Assembly: GCF_006438925.1 (NCBI RefSeq)
Contig: NZ_RCZA01000014.1
Coordinates: forward strand, 99,084 to 163,083
Direction: 5' to 3'
DNA: 64,000 nucleotides
Source of the DNA: Pseudomonas mandelii
Lineage (GTDB): Bacteria; Pseudomonadota; Gammaproteobacteria; Pseudomonadales; Pseudomonadaceae
Part shown: positions 9,282 to 17,517 of the stretch, piece after piece
Layout: each line of letters starts with the position of its first letter
Numbering within the stretch: position 1 is the stretch's first letter
The notes under the pieces: model-generated
What the model was told of the DNA's origin: nothing
Seen by the model: only the letters and a program-made list of their open reading frames with translations
Database searches by the model: none
Program-made: the position numbers and the translations under genes

Positions 9282-9830
9282 GAGCTTATCTCCGTATCGG
9301 GCTAAAACCTCGGAAGATGCCAATATTCCATCGACAGCCACGGTGTTAGGGCCCAACGAAGCGCAAAAGTTGTGACCACATATCGGGGAAGTGTCAAAAA
9401 ACCGCACTAACTGATCAGCGGTTGTGAGGTGTTTCGAGACAGTAACGTTCTGTTGACGCCCGCTCAGTAAGCGAACAAGCCCGCGCCCACGGGTTCCGCG
9501 GTTATCGACGTCGAGATCGAGAAGCCTTTTTCCATCAGGCTGGCGTCGCGCTCGAAAGCCCAGCTGCCGCAAAAAGAAAAATTGAACTGAACCTTCAGAA
9601 CTGGCTTGTCTCGCAACACTCGACCGTTGAGCGGTTGAAGGCGATAGCGGGTAAAGGCATCGACATTCGCGCCGATAAGTTCAACAAGTACATTACTGAC
9701 TGATCCTGCCAACAGTCCGGGGCTGAATGCGAGGAATCACTCGACTCAGGGAGCATTTTCAACGCATGTGTTTTAAAGCCTGCGTCGTCCCCTGTGCTAG
9801 CCCGTAGCCGTTGTACCGCCTGGAAGCCCT
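9282..9830. other. Intergenic region between divergent epimerase and GGDEF-EAL genes
   Basis: About 550 bases between two divergently transcribed genes. It must hold both promoters. I could not pick convincing -35/-10 pairs. A half REP-like string (AAGCCCGCGCCCAC) lies near 9478. The only other content is the open-frame relic at 9521-9703. Confidence 0.4.
9521..9703 (+). pseudogene. Possible C-terminal relic of an unidentified gene
   Basis: On the plus strand an open frame with no ATG, GTG or TTG start at its beginning reads AFFHQAGVALESPAAAKRK, then a segment containing NWLVSQHSTVERLKAIAGKG, and ends FNKYITD at a TGA. The residue composition (amphipathic, Lys/Arg/Asp-rich, sensible third-position bias) looks protein-like, whereas the 200 bases on each side do not. 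I do not recognise the family. It may be the last 60 residues of a gene whose 5' part was removed when the epimerase or its neighbours were inserted. It could still be chance. Confidence 0.3.
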
Positions 9831-12440
9831 ATGAAAAACAAGCCTCTCGACCCTCTGCCGCAGATGCGAACCTCCAATCTTTCCCTGACCCGCATTTCTT
9901 TGATGGCTTTCTCTTGTCTGTTGTTGTCGATCTTCCTGTTGGCCAGCACCTTGATTGTTTACATCGCCTTCGAGCAAAACCAGGACGACGAGCGCCGCAG
10001 TCGCTTTTATACGGAAAAGGCCGTGCAGGCCCTGGAGAAGTCGGTTCTTTTGACGATCAAGGACTACGCATTCTGGGGCGATGCCTACGAGCACCTGCAC
10101 AGGAAGGTGGATATCGACTGGGCATTTGTCCGGCAGAATGCCGGCTCGTCGCTGTTTAAGGATTTCGGGTTTGAGGGCGTGTTTGTGATCGATCCGACCG
10201 ATCGTACGGTGTACTCGGTCATCAATGGGCAGCTGGAATCGGTCACCGCTGAAGACTGGCTGAAACAACCCATCACCGCGCTCATCGAACGTGCACGCAT
10301 TGATGTCGAAAGCGAAACACCCATCAAGGCGTTTCTCGATGTTGACGGCACCCCGGTGTTGGTCGCTGCCGCGCCCCTGACGCCTGGCACCAACCTCCAG
10401 GTCGAAACGGATGACAGGCCAGCCTCAATACTGTTGTTCGTCTCCAGGCTCGATGCTGCCCGATTGAGCACCATGGCCAGTGATTTCGGGATTGCTCAAT
10501 TGCGCGTGGCCTCAGGTGATAGTGCAGCGCTCGGCACATCATTTTTGCGCCTAGGGGAAACCGGTACGGCGGGCACCCTGCAGTGGACACCGGCGCAACC
10601 GGGGCATCGGTTGATGACCGTGGTGTTGCCGCTGATCGGTATAGCGGGGCTGATTATCGGTCTAATGACCTGGCTTTTTCAGCGCCGTACCACGGCGGCT
10701 GCGCAAGTGATGGATGCCAGTTACACCTCCCTGCAGGTCAGTCGAACGGCGTTGGCGGCCAGTGAGGCTCGGTTTCGTGATGTCGCCGAAGCATCCTCCG
10801 ACTGGATTTGGGAAATCGATACCGGGTTGCGCTTCACCTACCTGTCAGAGCGTTTCGAAACCGTGACGGGACTGCGCAGGGCCGAGTGCCTTGGTCGTCC
10901 TATCGATGACTTGCTGGTGTCTGATCAGGGCCCACTTTCCCAGTGGTTGAAAAACCACTCGCGACGGGCCAACGCCATCTTGCAATGCAGTTATCTGTCA
11001 GGGGACGGGCAAGCCAGGATTTTCCGTCTTTCCGTGCGGGAGATGGAGGGGCTGGGCTATCGCGGCACGGCCAGCGATATCACCGAAGAAGTGGCGGCCC
11101 GCCGACGGATCGAATACCTGTCGCAACACGATGCGCTGACGGGCCTGGCGAATCGCGCCCGTATGCAGGAATTCCTCGATGGCAAACTCAAGGCTGCGCC
11201 GACCCTGAGTGATCCGTTGGTCATGCTCAGCGTCGACCTGGATCGCTTCAAACCGGTGAATGATTTGCTCGGGCATGCCGCAGGCGATCAGGTGCTCAAC
11301 GAGGTCTCCAAAAGGCTGGGGCAGTGCTTGCGCTCAGATGACCTGGTCGCGCGAATCGGTGGCGATGAGTTTGTGCTGGTGGTGGCGAATATGGTTACTC
11401 AGGATGAGGTCGAGCACCTGTGCCAGCGCCTGATCGACTGCATCGAACAGCCGTTCCAGATTGATGAGCATGAGGTGTTTATCAGTGCCAGCATCGGCAT
11501 TGCCATGGCACCGGCTGACGCCACCCTGGCCGACGAGTTGCTGCGCTATGCCGACATTGCGCTGTATGAAGCCAAGGATGCAGGACGCAATACCTGGCGT
11601 TTTTACGCGGGCGACATGAATGCTCGAATCCTCGATCGTCGTCAGTTGGAAAGCGATCTGCGTCACGCGATCAAACATGATGAGTTGCGTCTGCACTTTC
11701 AGCCGCGCTATCAGATTGCAGGCAGGGTCATGGCCGGTGCCGAAGCGCTGGTACGCTGGGAGCACCCGGTGAGAGGGCTATTGTCGCCCGACGTTTTCAT
11801 TCCCATTGCGGAAGAAACCGGGTTGATTCTGCCGCTGAGCAACTGGGTGCTGCACACCGCTTGCAGGGCCGCGTCTGCCTGGCCCGAAGAGCTCTTTGTC
11901 TCGGTGAACCTGTCGCCGACAGAGTTTCAGCGTGGGCAGCTGGTGTCCAGGGTTCAGGCGGTGTTGGCGCAGACCGGTTTGAATCCGGCCCGGCTGGAAT
12001 TGGAACTGACTGAGAATGTCATGCTGGACGACGCCAAGGGCGCACTGCAGATCATGCACGACTTGAAAGCCTTGGGTGTCCGCCTGGCAATGGACGATTT
12101 CGGCACTGGGTACTCGTCATTGAGCTACCTGCGTTCATTTCCTTTCGACGGGTTGAAGATTGATCGCAGCTTTATTTCCGGGCTGTCCGCCAGCGGTGAT
12201 GATCAGTCGATCATCGAGGCCATCGTCGGGCTGGGCAGGGCACTGTCGCTGACAGTCACGGCGGAGGGGGTGGAAACGATCGAGCAACTTCAGGCCTTGC
12301 AGGATGCCCGGTGCGATGAGGTTCAAGGGTATTTCTTGAGCCGGCCTATGGATGCGCAGGCGATTGGACACTTGATTGGCGTCCACGCGAAGCATTCAGG
12401 GCTGCGAACGCTGGCCGAAAGCGCTTGCGCTGAAAGTTAA
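9831..12440 (+). CDS. CHASE4-PAS-GGDEF-EAL cyclic-di-GMP turnover protein
   Basis: 869 residues. A membrane segment at about 20-46, a periplasmic CHASE4-type sensor with the ALEKSVLLTIKDYAFWGDAY signature, and a second membrane segment at about 259-283 come first. A PAS domain (about 315-430) starts FRDVAEASSDWIWEID. The GGDEF domain has an intact GGDEF near residue 510 and an RxxD inhibitory site five residues before it (RSDD-LVARI-GGDEF). The EAL domain begins GAEALVRWEHP and keeps ELTENVM, MDDFGTGYSSL and KIDRSF. Both catalytic cores look intact, so it could make or degrade c-di-GMP. It is transcribed towards the exopolysaccharide operon, converging with 19 bases between stops. The synthase there carries predicted c-di-GMP-binding motifs, so local control is plausible but unproven. 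Confidence 0.93.
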   Translation: MKNKPLDPLPQMRTSNLSLTRISLMAFSCLLLSIFLLASTLIVYIAFEQNQDDERRSRFYTEKAVQALEKSVLLTIKDYAFWGDAYEHLHRKVDIDWAFVRQNAGSSLFKDFGFEGVFVIDPTDRTVYSVINGQLESVTAEDWLKQPITALIERARIDVESETPIKAFLDVDGTPVLVAAAPLTPGTNLQVETDDRPASILLFVSRLDAARLSTMASDFGIAQLRVASGDSAALGTSFLRLGETGTAGTLQWTPAQPGHRLMTVVLPLIGIAGLIIGLMTWLFQRRTTAAAQVMDASYTSLQVSRTALAASEARFRDVAEASSDWIWEIDTGLRFTYLSERFETVTGLRRAECLGRPIDDLLVSDQGPLSQWLKNHSRRANAILQCSYLSGDGQARIFRLSVREMEGLGYRGTASDITEEVAARRRIEYLSQHDALTGLANRARMQEFLDGKLKAAPTLSDPLVMLSVDLDRFKPVNDLLGHAAGDQVLNEVSKRLGQCLRSDDLVARIGGDEFVLVVANMVTQDEVEHLCQRLIDCIEQPFQIDEHEVFISASIGIAMAPADATLADELLRYADIALYEAKDAGRNTWRFYAGDMNARILDRRQLESDLRHAIKHDELRLHFQPRYQIAGRVMAGAEALVRWEHPVRGLLSPDVFIPIAEETGLILPLSNWVLHTACRAASAWPEELFVSVNLSPTEFQRGQLVSRVQAVLAQTGLNPARLELELTENVMLDDAKGALQIMHDLKALGVRLAMDDFGTGYSSLSYLRSFPFDGLKIDRSFISGLSASGDDQSIIEAIVGLGRALSLTVTAEGVETIEQLQALQDARCDEVQGYFLSRPMDAQAIGHLIGVHAKHSGLRTLAESACAES

Positions 12441-12459
12441 CACCTCATCTGCACACGCT

Positions 12460-13329
12460 TTACTGCACCAGTTGATCGACCAGCGCTGGCGTCACGTAGT
12501 GCGGCCCGTCGAACAGGTAGAGCGGATATCCGTCATAGGCCGCCAGTTGCGGTTTGAGCTCGGCTGCGGTCGCGGAGCGGAAGCCGCCACCAAAGTTGGG
12601 GCGGAAGGCTTCGACGATGATCCGCACGCGATCTTTGCCCAGGCGGTGGCTCAGGGCGTCGGCGTAGGTTCGCGCGACCGGTGCAGTGCGGGCGTACACG
12701 CCGACACCGTCCTGGAAGAACACGCCGATGTCATCCGGCAGCCATTGTTTGAGCCATTCGGCGGTGGCGACGGGGCCGATATTGGCACCGTCATAAACGC
12801 TGATCCACAACGGTCGCGGCAGCTTGGCCAGCAGCGCGGGCAGTTCTTTGGCACGGGTCCAGCTGGGGTCGACTTCCGCCGGGAAATACCAGCCGGTCAC
12901 GTGTAACGGCGTAGGCAATTTGGCGATCCGTTCCGAGACGGCGGCCAGCTGTTCGATGTTGTCCCGTGAGCGGTTCTCGCTGAAATAACCCGCCAGCCCC
13001 AGGATCACGTCCTGCGCCCAGGGTGCCTTGGCAATGCGCGCCCAATCGGGCAGCACCGGTACGGCGGGCAGGCCGGTACCGGGAACGAAGGCCTGATCGT
13101 CGACGACTGTCCATTGCACCAGCAACTCACGCGCACCCAGTTTTTCCCAGTGTCCGCTGATACCGACGGTCTTGTTGTCCGGCTGCCAGACGATGCCGAC
13201 AATCCCCGGGGCCAGGGCTTTGGTCTTCGTCACGTAGAACATGCTGGTGCCTACGCTGACGGTGACGGTGACGGCAAACAACAGGGCCACAACGGTCGCG
13301 CGACTGGCGGTGTAGCCGAAAATATTCAC
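12460..13329 (-). CDS. Membrane-anchored TIM-barrel-like protein, possible glycosidase of the exopolysaccharide operon
   Basis: 289 residues from a GTG at 13329. It is preceded by AAAAGG and overlaps the upstream stop as CCGTGA, so this start is preferred over the ATG at 13359. One N-terminal membrane anchor (about 8-30) is followed by a domain with beta/alpha-barrel character: GIVGIVWQPDN, LLVQWTVVDDQAF, VILGLAGYFSENRS, LHVTGWYFPAEVDPSW, LWISVYDGANIG, DIGVFFQDGVGVYAR and VRIIVEAFRP. The carboxylates on successive strand ends resemble DUF4434/glycoside-hydrolase-like barrels, but I cannot name the family with certainty. It is the last gene of the operon. A periplasmic polysaccharide-processing role, like that of glycosidases in other synthase-dependent systems, is an inference from context. 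Confidence 0.6.
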   Translation of the reverse strand: MNIFGYTASRATVVALLFAVTVTVSVGTSMFYVTKTKALAPGIVGIVWQPDNKTVGISGHWEKLGARELLVQWTVVDDQAFVPGTGLPAVPVLPDWARIAKAPWAQDVILGLAGYFSENRSRDNIEQLAAVSERIAKLPTPLHVTGWYFPAEVDPSWTRAKELPALLAKLPRPLWISVYDGANIGPVATAEWLKQWLPDDIGVFFQDGVGVYARTAPVARTYADALSHRLGKDRVRIIVEAFRPNFGGGFRSATAAELKPQLAAYDGYPLYLFDGPHYVTPALVDQLVQ

Positions 13330-14315
13330 GGAAGTGCCTTTTGGATACGTTGATGCCATTGGCTCAGCGAGGTGACACCTTTGGCGTTCCAGTTGGCCGC
13401 CGCATCAGGTCCAAGGTGGAACTGGCCCTCGTTGAATTGCCAGACGATCACTTGCGGCTTGTGTTCGGCAAAATCCGCCGACTCCAGGTATTGCAGCAGC
13501 GTAGCCCACGGGCCGACGTCGCCGGGGTTCCAGGTCAGTGCGACGGGACGGTCCAAGGCATTTGAGAGCTTCTGCGTAAAACCCAGGTAAGGCTGGACAA
13601 AGCTGTTGCCGATCACTTGGACCGGTGCCGGCGCATCGTCGATCAGCAATTCGTTTTCGGCCTGATGGCGAACGGTGTAGATGTCGCGACCAATCGCCTT
13701 GCGCTTGATCGCTGGCAGAAAATTACTGGCCAGGTCGCCGAACGCGCGTCTGTCGAACCATTGGCCCAGCACCACGCCTCCACCAGGGTCACCTTGCAGG
13801 CGATAGCGCTCGGTAATCAGTTGCGCCGTGGCGTCCGCGGTGTTTTCGGCGCTCCAGGCTGTCCAGTGGTAGTCGGCGCGGTAAAACGCGATCTGTTTGC
13901 CTTGCTCGGTCCGTTGCAGGATCGGCTTGATATTCAGTGTGGTCAGACCTGCTTGGGTCAAGTCGTTTTGCAGGTGGTCATGACGCTGCATCACGGCCAC
14001 GCTTAAGGGTTGGTCGACGGGTAGGCGTTGAGCATAAAACGGCGCTTTCATCGGCACCACCAGCACAACCAGCCCAATGTGTTCGCGCTGAAGTTGCTGC
14101 TGGAGTTCCCTGACCAGTGCAATGCTGCGGGCAGTGCCGGTGTTGTCGACCTTGCTCAGGCTTTCCCAGGCCGGGAATAACCAGCCACCGTTGCCGGTGA
14201 TCACCGCCGAGGCCGCTTGAACACCGGTGCCTGACAGGCTCGACAGCAGGCCAGCGATCAGGGCGGGCATCGACAATCGACGGATAAAACGTTCGGGTCT
14301 GGATTGAAGGTTCAT
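13326..14315 (-). CDS. AlgJ/AlgX-like SGNH O-acetyltransferase
   Basis: 329 residues with an N-terminal membrane or signal segment (about 13-35, ending TGVQAAS). The domain opens with the AlgX/AlgJ hallmark GNGGWLF. The catalytic Asp-His pair lies in YRADYHWTAW and the nucleophile Ser in VIGNSFVQP, which is the SGNH triad layout of alginate acetyltransferases (DxHW and G-N/D-S). It should transfer acetyl groups to nascent polymer in the periplasm. Its ATG overlaps the AlgF-like gene's stop (ATGA). No membrane-bound O-acyltransferase (AlgI type), needed to pass acetyl across the membrane, is visible in this operon, so it would have to be supplied from elsewhere. Confidence 0.85.
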   Translation of the reverse strand: MNLQSRPERFIRRLSMPALIAGLLSSLSGTGVQAASAVITGNGGWLFPAWESLSKVDNTGTARSIALVRELQQQLQREHIGLVVLVVPMKAPFYAQRLPVDQPLSVAVMQRHDHLQNDLTQAGLTTLNIKPILQRTEQGKQIAFYRADYHWTAWSAENTADATAQLITERYRLQGDPGGGVVLGQWFDRRAFGDLASNFLPAIKRKAIGRDIYTVRHQAENELLIDDAPAPVQVIGNSFVQPYLGFTQKLSNALDRPVALTWNPGDVGPWATLLQYLESADFAEHKPQVIVWQFNEGQFHLGPDAAANWNAKGVTSLSQWHQRIQKALP

Positions 14316-14965
14316 GGGGCGGTCTGATCGACAAGGCCAATCAGCCGTGGAGCCTGGCGGGAGCCGATCAGGAACAGGCTATAACGATCCCCGGCTTTGA
14401 AGGGCGCCAGCTTCAACGGCAGGCTCGCGTTCTCATTGCAGTTGGCAACCAGCGTCGCCTGCACCGGGTTGATCGTGCGCTGGGCTTGTCCGTTGAACGG
14501 CAGCTGGTTGAACACAGGAGCACCGTTGGCGAGTTTGACCTCGGCCTTTTCGCAACCGTTGGCCAGGTTGTAGACATTGAGTTCGGCGCGCAGGTCTTTA
14601 CCGCGCAGCGGTGGGTCGATGACCAGGCGTGGCGCCCGTGCCGGGTCGCTGTCGAGAATCAGCGTGACCCACGCACTTTTTGGTGCGCTGAGGCCTTTTA
14701 TCTCGCGACCATTGACGGTCACGTGCAACGGCTGTCGCGAGTCCACGACCTGAAAGGGACTGGCCACTGCGGTCTGTGCGGCAAGGGCAAAACCCGGGCC
14801 TTGGCCCACGTGGACCTGCATGGCGGTATCACCGGGATTGACCACTCGCACCCAGGCGGAACCCTCGGGCAGTTTTGGCGCATACAGCTGGGCGATTTCA
14901 GGGGCGGCCTGTGCCCACATCGGGACCAGGCCAAGACCTAGCCACAAACACATTCGAACGTTCAT
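14312..14965 (-). CDS. AlgF-like periplasmic O-acetylation protein
   Basis: 217 residues from the ATG at 14965, chosen because GAGG lies seven bases upstream; a TTG at 14977 is in frame but less likely. A signal peptide ends near MWAQA/APEIAQ. The mature protein starts LYAPKLPEGSAWVRVVN, which matches the start of AlgF (LY...P.GS.FVR..N), and it is predicted to be all-beta. AlgF is a periplasmic partner in alginate acetylation, probably passing acetyl between AlgI/AlgJ and AlgX. Position between nfrA and the AlgJ-like gene with overlapping stop/start signals supports a shared acetylation job on this operon's polymer. Assignment to AlgF rests on the N-terminal pattern, size and context. Confidence 0.75.
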   Translation of the reverse strand: MNVRMCLWLGLGLVPMWAQAAPEIAQLYAPKLPEGSAWVRVVNPGDTAMQVHVGQGPGFALAAQTAVASPFQVVDSRQPLHVTVNGREIKGLSAPKSAWVTLILDSDPARAPRLVIDPPLRGKDLRAELNVYNLANGCEKAEVKLANGAPVFNQLPFNGQAQRTINPVQATLVANCNENASLPLKLAPFKAGDRYSLFLIGSRQAPRLIGLVDQTAP

Positions 14966-14973
14966 GCAAGTCC

Positions 14974-17517
14974 TCAATAGGAATAAGTCAGGCGAGCGAA
15001 CACGCCTTCAGCGCGGTCATCACCCAGCACCTTCACGCGGTACTGCAAAGAAAAGTCCACATAGGAGCGGGGGGCGTTGTACGCATCTTCGCGGAACCAG
15101 TATCGGACGTTGTTACCGATACCAACGCCGCCGGCCTTGCCCGAAGATGAGTCCGTGCTGCCGTCGGTGTCCGTCTTGCTGTTCATCTTGGAGTCGTAGT
15201 CGAACGCGGCCACGACGTGGGGGAAACTCACCCAGCGCGAGCCTGCGCCGCCGATGGCGTAGCTGCGACCCACCTGCCATTCGCTGTTGAAGTAGTCACG
15301 CGAGTCGTTGACGTAATGACCGGCTTCAGCGAACAACTGCGAGGTCCACCAGCTGGAGGCATCCACCCGCAGATCGGTCCCGATGCTTGAGCCGTAGCCC
15401 AGACGCACCAGCCAGTCACCGTCGACGTCAGACGATCCCAAGGGGAATGTACGCTCGACGGCGGCCATCACGTTCAGCGAAGTGAAGGGTTTGATCCGGA
15501 CACCCACGGCGCCTTGCAGCGCATCGAAACCGGTATCCGAATCGCCGTTCTTGCTCCACAGCGTGTCGGTGATGCGTCCGTAGAGTTCGACAAAACGTGC
15601 GTTGCGATAGCCCAAGGGACGCCAGGAAAGCTCGGTGCTGTTTTGCAGGCTGTCATTGCTGTTGCTGCCGCTACTCGGGGCTGAGCTCAGGCCACTGCTC
15701 GAACTGTTGCCGCGATAACTGGTGGTGCTGGTCAATCCCCAGGTGCGCGACACATCGGCCACCGCGCGACGGGTGTCGAACAGCTGCTGCGGGGACATGT
15801 CGAGTTCACCGGCATTTTTTGCGTCGATGACTCGTTTGAAGTAGGTGACGGCTTGCTCGTCGTCATTGACCCGCATGGCGGTGTACGCCGCATCCTGCGT
15901 TGCTGTCGGCGTGAGTCGGGTGTCGGCATCGGCCTTGCGGAACGAAGTGTGGGCACCGTCATCGTCGCCGGCCTGGACCGACAAATAAGCGATCTGCAGG
16001 TCGCTCATCGATTCCAGCTCGCCCGTGTCCCGCGCTTGTTGCAACCGTTCGCGCGCGGTTCGGCGCTGGCCGATGGCGGCATACAGACTGGCTTCTTCGT
16101 AGGCGGGAAGGCTGGCCAGTGCCAGTGCCTGGGTAAAGTCCTTGCGCGCCCCGGCATCGTCACCCGATTGCTGACGCAGACTGCCGCGCTGGGCGAGCAG
16201 ACGAGCGTCATCGCCCGTGAGCTTGAGACCTTCGCTGGCTGCCGCGATAGCTTCGGGCACACGTTTCTGATCACTCAGGGCGCTGACCAGCAGTCGGCGG
16301 TACGCCGGATTCTGTGGTGCGCGGACAATGGCTTGGTTGGCCAGAACCACCGCCGAAGCGGCGTCTTTGCGGGCCAGGGCCGCGTAGGCTTGGCCGGCCA
16401 TGTCGGTTCCGCCATCACGCTGGTTGCCCGGCCAGATATCACAGACCAGGCCGAAAGCCGTTTCCTGACAGTTCAAGGCCGGTGCAGGGAAGTGGGCAAT
16501 AACGTTCGCGCCGTTGTTTTTCTGCCGCAACGCCAAGCGGGCGTTGGTGCGTCGGCGGGCCACTTCACCGCCTTCATCGTCGGCCAATGGCTGCAGATGA
16601 TCGAGCGCTTGCTGAGGCTCGTCATGGGCCAGTGCAGCGTCCGCGGCGAAGAAACGAATGTCACGGGTTTCTGCTTCCAGCAGGCCATCGATGGCCAGGG
16701 CGTGGTTCAGGTCAGCCTGGGCAGCCTGAGTTTTACCCTGACGATCACGGGCGTAGCTGCGCAGAATCCACGGAGCGATTTCCCCATCGTCTTGCGCCAA
16801 AGCGCCTGACGCGGCCTGTTCGGCCCCTGGATAATCCTTGGCCGCGAGCAGGGCACTGATCAGCAGTTGCTGATTGGCGACGATTTCCGGAGCCCAGGCG
16901 ACGGCTTTTCTGGCCTGGTCCACGGCCAGGGACACCTGGCCTTGCTCCAGGGCGAGATAACCCTCAACCGCCAGCGGAGCGGCCAATTGACGACGAATCG
17001 CTTCGCGACGCATCAGCAAGGTATCGTCGTCCGGGAACACCACAAGCGCCTGGGTGGTGGCTTGATCCGCTTCCTGCAAGTGCTGCTGGCGCTGCAAGGA
17101 CTCGATCAGCAGCAATCGGTAATCCATGCGTTTGGGCGCTTGGGCGATGGCTTTGCGTGATGCCTGGGCAGCCGTGCCGAAGTCATCGCGATCGTAGGCC
17201 TTGAACGCCTGGGCCGCGGCGCCGAAGCCTGGGGCCTGACGCGACTGTGGGTAGCGTTTGGGATGATCACGCAGTTCCTTGTCGCGCTGAGCCAGCACAA
17301 TCAAGGTGTTCAAACGGGTGATGTCAGCCCGCTGACGCAAGGCTTCGCGGGCCTTGGCGATGGCCAGGTCGTAATCTTTGCGCGCGTAGGCGCTGTAGGC
17401 CTCGTTGGCAGTGACATAGGCCGGGCCGGTCAATGGCAGCGGCAACGTCTCGGCAAGAGCAAGCCCAGGTAACAGGCTTAGCCCCGTGGCCATGAGGGTC
17501 AGGAAGGGGCGTTTCAT
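14974..17517 (-). CDS. nfrA: NfrA-like outer-membrane exopolysaccharide secretin (TPR plus beta-barrel)
   Basis: 847 residues. A signal peptide (cleaved about LALA/ETLPL) is followed by a long TPR superhelix (about 40-570) with repeated ...A.AL...P....R.LL..AL... helices. A C-terminal domain (about 620-847) has alternating aromatic strands and ends RLTYSY, the aromatic terminus typical of outer-membrane barrels; it matches the NfrA C-terminal domain. The plan is that of BcsC/PgaA-type exporters. E. coli NfrA was found as the phage N4 receptor and later linked to export of the NfrB polysaccharide. Its start overlaps the nfrB stop in ATGA. It gives the route across the outer membrane and may be a phage entry point. 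Confidence 0.88.
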   Translation of the reverse strand: MKRPFLTLMATGLSLLPGLALAETLPLPLTGPAYVTANEAYSAYARKDYDLAIAKAREALRQRADITRLNTLIVLAQRDKELRDHPKRYPQSRQAPGFGAAAQAFKAYDRDDFGTAAQASRKAIAQAPKRMDYRLLLIESLQRQQHLQEADQATTQALVVFPDDDTLLMRREAIRRQLAAPLAVEGYLALEQGQVSLAVDQARKAVAWAPEIVANQQLLISALLAAKDYPGAEQAASGALAQDDGEIAPWILRSYARDRQGKTQAAQADLNHALAIDGLLEAETRDIRFFAADAALAHDEPQQALDHLQPLADDEGGEVARRRTNARLALRQKNNGANVIAHFPAPALNCQETAFGLVCDIWPGNQRDGGTDMAGQAYAALARKDAASAVVLANQAIVRAPQNPAYRRLLVSALSDQKRVPEAIAAASEGLKLTGDDARLLAQRGSLRQQSGDDAGARKDFTQALALASLPAYEEASLYAAIGQRRTARERLQQARDTGELESMSDLQIAYLSVQAGDDDGAHTSFRKADADTRLTPTATQDAAYTAMRVNDDEQAVTYFKRVIDAKNAGELDMSPQQLFDTRRAVADVSRTWGLTSTTSYRGNSSSSGLSSAPSSGSNSNDSLQNSTELSWRPLGYRNARFVELYGRITDTLWSKNGDSDTGFDALQGAVGVRIKPFTSLNVMAAVERTFPLGSSDVDGDWLVRLGYGSSIGTDLRVDASSWWTSQLFAEAGHYVNDSRDYFNSEWQVGRSYAIGGAGSRWVSFPHVVAAFDYDSKMNSKTDTDGSTDSSSGKAGGVGIGNNVRYWFREDAYNAPRSYVDFSLQYRVKVLGDDRAEGVFARLTYSY

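Noticed and set aside
8127..9305. Long plus-strand open frame (392 codons) opposite the epimerase gene, and others like it (for example 3345-4184 and 4836-5612)
   Set aside because: They are antisense shadows of the repeat-rich, GC-rich epimerase gene: low-complexity Val/Gly/Ala composition, no start signals, no family resemblance.
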